From LC029 sp036676475 (GTDB lineage: Bacteria > Bacillota > Bacilli > Aneurinibacillales > RAOX-1), in assembly GCA_036676475.1 (NCBI GenBank), contig JAKFCU010000057.1, positions 1 through 30,997 on the forward strand: DNA of 30,997 bases. Reading direction: 5' to 3'. Of this stretch, positions 29,871 to 30,997 are shown piece by piece. Every line of letters starts with the position of its first letter. The first letter of the stretch is position 1. Position numbers and translations under genes: made by a program. The notes below the pieces were generated by a model that was not told the DNA's origin, made no database searches, and was given only the letters and a program-made list of their open reading frames with translations.

Positions 29871-30249
29871 GGTCAGCAAGGATGACCATGACCGTTAATA
29901 AAGTTGAATTGGTCAAGGACTCCTTCGTAATTTTGGAAAGGGTTTTGAGTTAATTCCCGATGTTGCGGTTCCAGAGGATCCGAATACAAACAAAATGCCA
30001 ATTGTGTTGTTTTCCACAAATGAGAACAGAAAGAGGATCGAATATCAATCATCGATCCTCTTTTTATTTTGGTGAGTTTTATTTCGTTTCGGTCAAAAAT
30101 CAATACCGAAGGATAACAGAGCCTTAAAATAAAAGGCATTAGAAGTTATTGAATTAACGGGATTCGATTGTTACGCATCGAGGACTACGTTACACAGTCC
30201 CTTTTTAAAGTTTAAGCTTTTGAAAAAATTAAGTGGTGAGGTAAATGGT
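29871..30249. other. Gene-poor region with a possible decayed small gene
   Basis: After the helicase gene, two plus-strand frames give protein-like pieces: MTMTVNKVELVKDSF (from 29882) and, one frame on, NFGKGFELIPDVAVPEDPN to KRIEYQ (about 29929-30050). They could be one frameshifted gene. On the minus strand 29873-30052 also reads as protein-like (MIDIRSSFCSHLWKTTQLAF...). Neither can be confirmed. A terminator follows at 30031-30070. Confidence 0.3.
30031..30070 (+). terminator. Rho-independent terminator
   Basis: AAGAGGATCGA (30031-30041) pairs perfectly with TCGATCCTCTT (30052-30062), followed by TTTATTTT. It is the first clear terminator after the helicase gene. Confidence 0.85.
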
Positions 30250-30543
30250 TTGAAACTTATATTGAAATTTCTTAAGTGGATAGGAGTAGTCATTTTATTT
30301 ATTCCATTCGTCGTCGTTACCACATTTTACTATTACTATGTAGCGAAACCTGAGAAAGCTAAACAAAATCTACTTAGGCACAATCCACAAATTACAAAAA
30401 TTTATTCATTAAAGAATGTACGGGGATGGGGAGAGGGTCCTGATTATTCTGGCATTGTCAGAATTAATGGGGAGCGTTGCCGCGTTTGGACTTCTGGCAA
30501 TGGCGTTATCTCTGATAATCAGTGTGAGTGGAATTTTGACTAA
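30250..30543 (+). CDS. Small membrane-anchored hypothetical protein
   Basis: This encodes 97 residues from TTG 30250, eight bases after GGTGAGG (30235-30241). One membrane helix (about 9-30, WIGVVILFIPFVVVTTFYYYY) is followed by an outside domain ending NGERCRVWTSGNGVISDNQC. The two cysteines may form a disulfide. The ordered, charged tail suggests a real gene. I do not recognise the family; similar small anchored proteins are common and uncharacterised in Bacillales. The frame is open up to TTG 30220, which has no ribosome site. Confidence 0.6.
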   Translation: MKLILKFLKWIGVVILFIPFVVVTTFYYYYVAKPEKAKQNLLRHNPQITKIYSLKNVRGWGEGPDYSGIVRINGERCRVWTSGNGVISDNQCEWNFD

Positions 30544-30716
30544 AATGGAAAGAAGTAAAACGGATTATTATACTACCCTGAAAATATCATCTTCCTGAAT
30601 AGCTAAAAATAGCATCACTGAATAAGCCGCAGCTTTTCATTTTTTTAAAAAGCTGTGCCTGAAGGATCGTAGGAATGAGCAGTTTTAGGAGGCTTGTGGG
30701 ATGGACAAGTTGACGG
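30544..30716. other. Intergenic region before the transposase fragment
   Basis: Apart from an A/T-rich hairpin AGCTTTT...AAAAGCT (about 30631-30653), which could end the preceding gene, and a 17-codon frame after GGAGG (ATG 30701), nothing can be supported here. Confidence 0.4.
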
Positions 30717-30938
30717 TTAACCTAGACTCTCCAGCTTACGAACCGTCTTTTTGACGATGACATCTTCCTGACGTCTTTCAAAGTAGTCTGCTCCGAGTTC
30801 CTTGTATTGTTCTTTAGCACCAAGCGGAAACGACTTTCCTCGCCAGCCGTATGTATAACTTCGACAAGGAACCCCCATTTTCATTCTTTGTGGTGCCGCG
30901 AAGCGGCATGGGTGACAAACGGGAATCGATACTTTCAT
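30717..30938 (-). pseudogene. C-terminal fragment of a transposase gene
   Basis: The minus strand reads YTYGWRGKSFPLGAKEQYKE, then LGADYFERRQEDVIVKKTVR and KLESLG, then stop. The pattern LGADYF...(V/I)(K/R)KLESLG is the tail of a group of transposases; I cannot assign the IS family surely. The first 25 codons (MKVSIPVCHPCRFAAPQR...) are derived from hairpin-rich, non-coding sequence, so the gene has been joined to other DNA and lacks its catalytic part. Confidence 0.45.
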
Positions 30939-30957
30939 AAGGCTGCTTCGGCAGCCT
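30894..30957. repeat. Two tight GC-rich hairpins next to the transposase fragment
   Basis: TGCCGC/GCGGCA with loop GAA (30894-30908), and AGGCTGC/GCAGCCT with a TTCG tetraloop (30940-30957). Both are perfect and lie upstream of the fragment in its own direction. They may mark an element boundary or a structured leader. Confidence 0.6.
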
Positions 30958-30997
30958 CTGCTTGTTATTCTGCTATTGGGCAGTTATCCGCAACATT

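Overview
The window looks like the chromosome of an endospore-forming member of the Bacillales. The evidence is a CotF-type spore coat protein, a DUF2515 (YppC-like) protein, a CBO0543-family membrane protein, the start of a sporulenol/squalene-hopene cyclase gene, an NTTRR-F1 surface-domain protein, strong AGGAGG-type ribosome sites, and TTGACA/TATAAT promoters. I do not try to name genus or species.

Layout. 0.4-2.6 kb: a coiled-coil gene with a perfect 21-bp tandem repeat, then a two-gene operon (hydroxypyruvate-isomerase-like plus beta-hydroxyacid dehydrogenase) with its own terminator. 2.6-4.4 kb: a structured-RNA or group II intron relic, an SRAP/YedK abasic-site protease and an NTTRR-F1 protein. 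4.7-8.1 kb: a PAS-PAS-GGDEF-EAL protein behind a consensus promoter with a Fur-like box in its spacer, a small membrane protein, a lipoprotein alpha-carbonic anhydrase, and a mug glycosylase gene cut down to its first codons. 8.1-12.1 kb: a DUF1294 protein, a truncated CPBP protease, an iron-export ABC pair (FetA/FetB type) and a siroheme nitrite/sulfite reductase. 12.2-17.6 kb: a small PD-(D/E)XK-like protein, a DHA2 drug exporter, a phoX-tatA operon behind a five-repeat PhoP box, and a zinc-ribbon plus hemerythrin pair.

17.6-20.5 kb is a graveyard. It holds a frameshifted hypothetical gene, an otherwise intact small tyrosine-phosphatase gene whose start codon reads ATA, four regularly spaced CCGG palindromes, a TetR stub, an Rpn-type tail, and two tRNA relics (one Ala-like, one 3' half of tRNA-Thr(UGU)). 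All of this suggests a decayed mobile island.

20.5-24.1 kb carries spore-related and membrane genes. At 24.27-24.71 kb there is a short element that I read as an IS200/IS605-type relic. It has a structured leader resembling the HEARO/omega RNA of IscB elements and a right-end hairpin, but no iscB or tnpA. This is the most interesting candidate in the window.

24.7-29.9 kb is a compact series: ammonium transporter, DUF294 nucleotidyltransferase, DEDDh exonuclease and an Fe-S DinG/XPD-type helicase. The first three are almost certainly one operon. The window ends with a small secreted or membrane hypothetical protein and the tail of a transposase gene.

Family assignments rest on motifs read by eye. 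No database search was possible.
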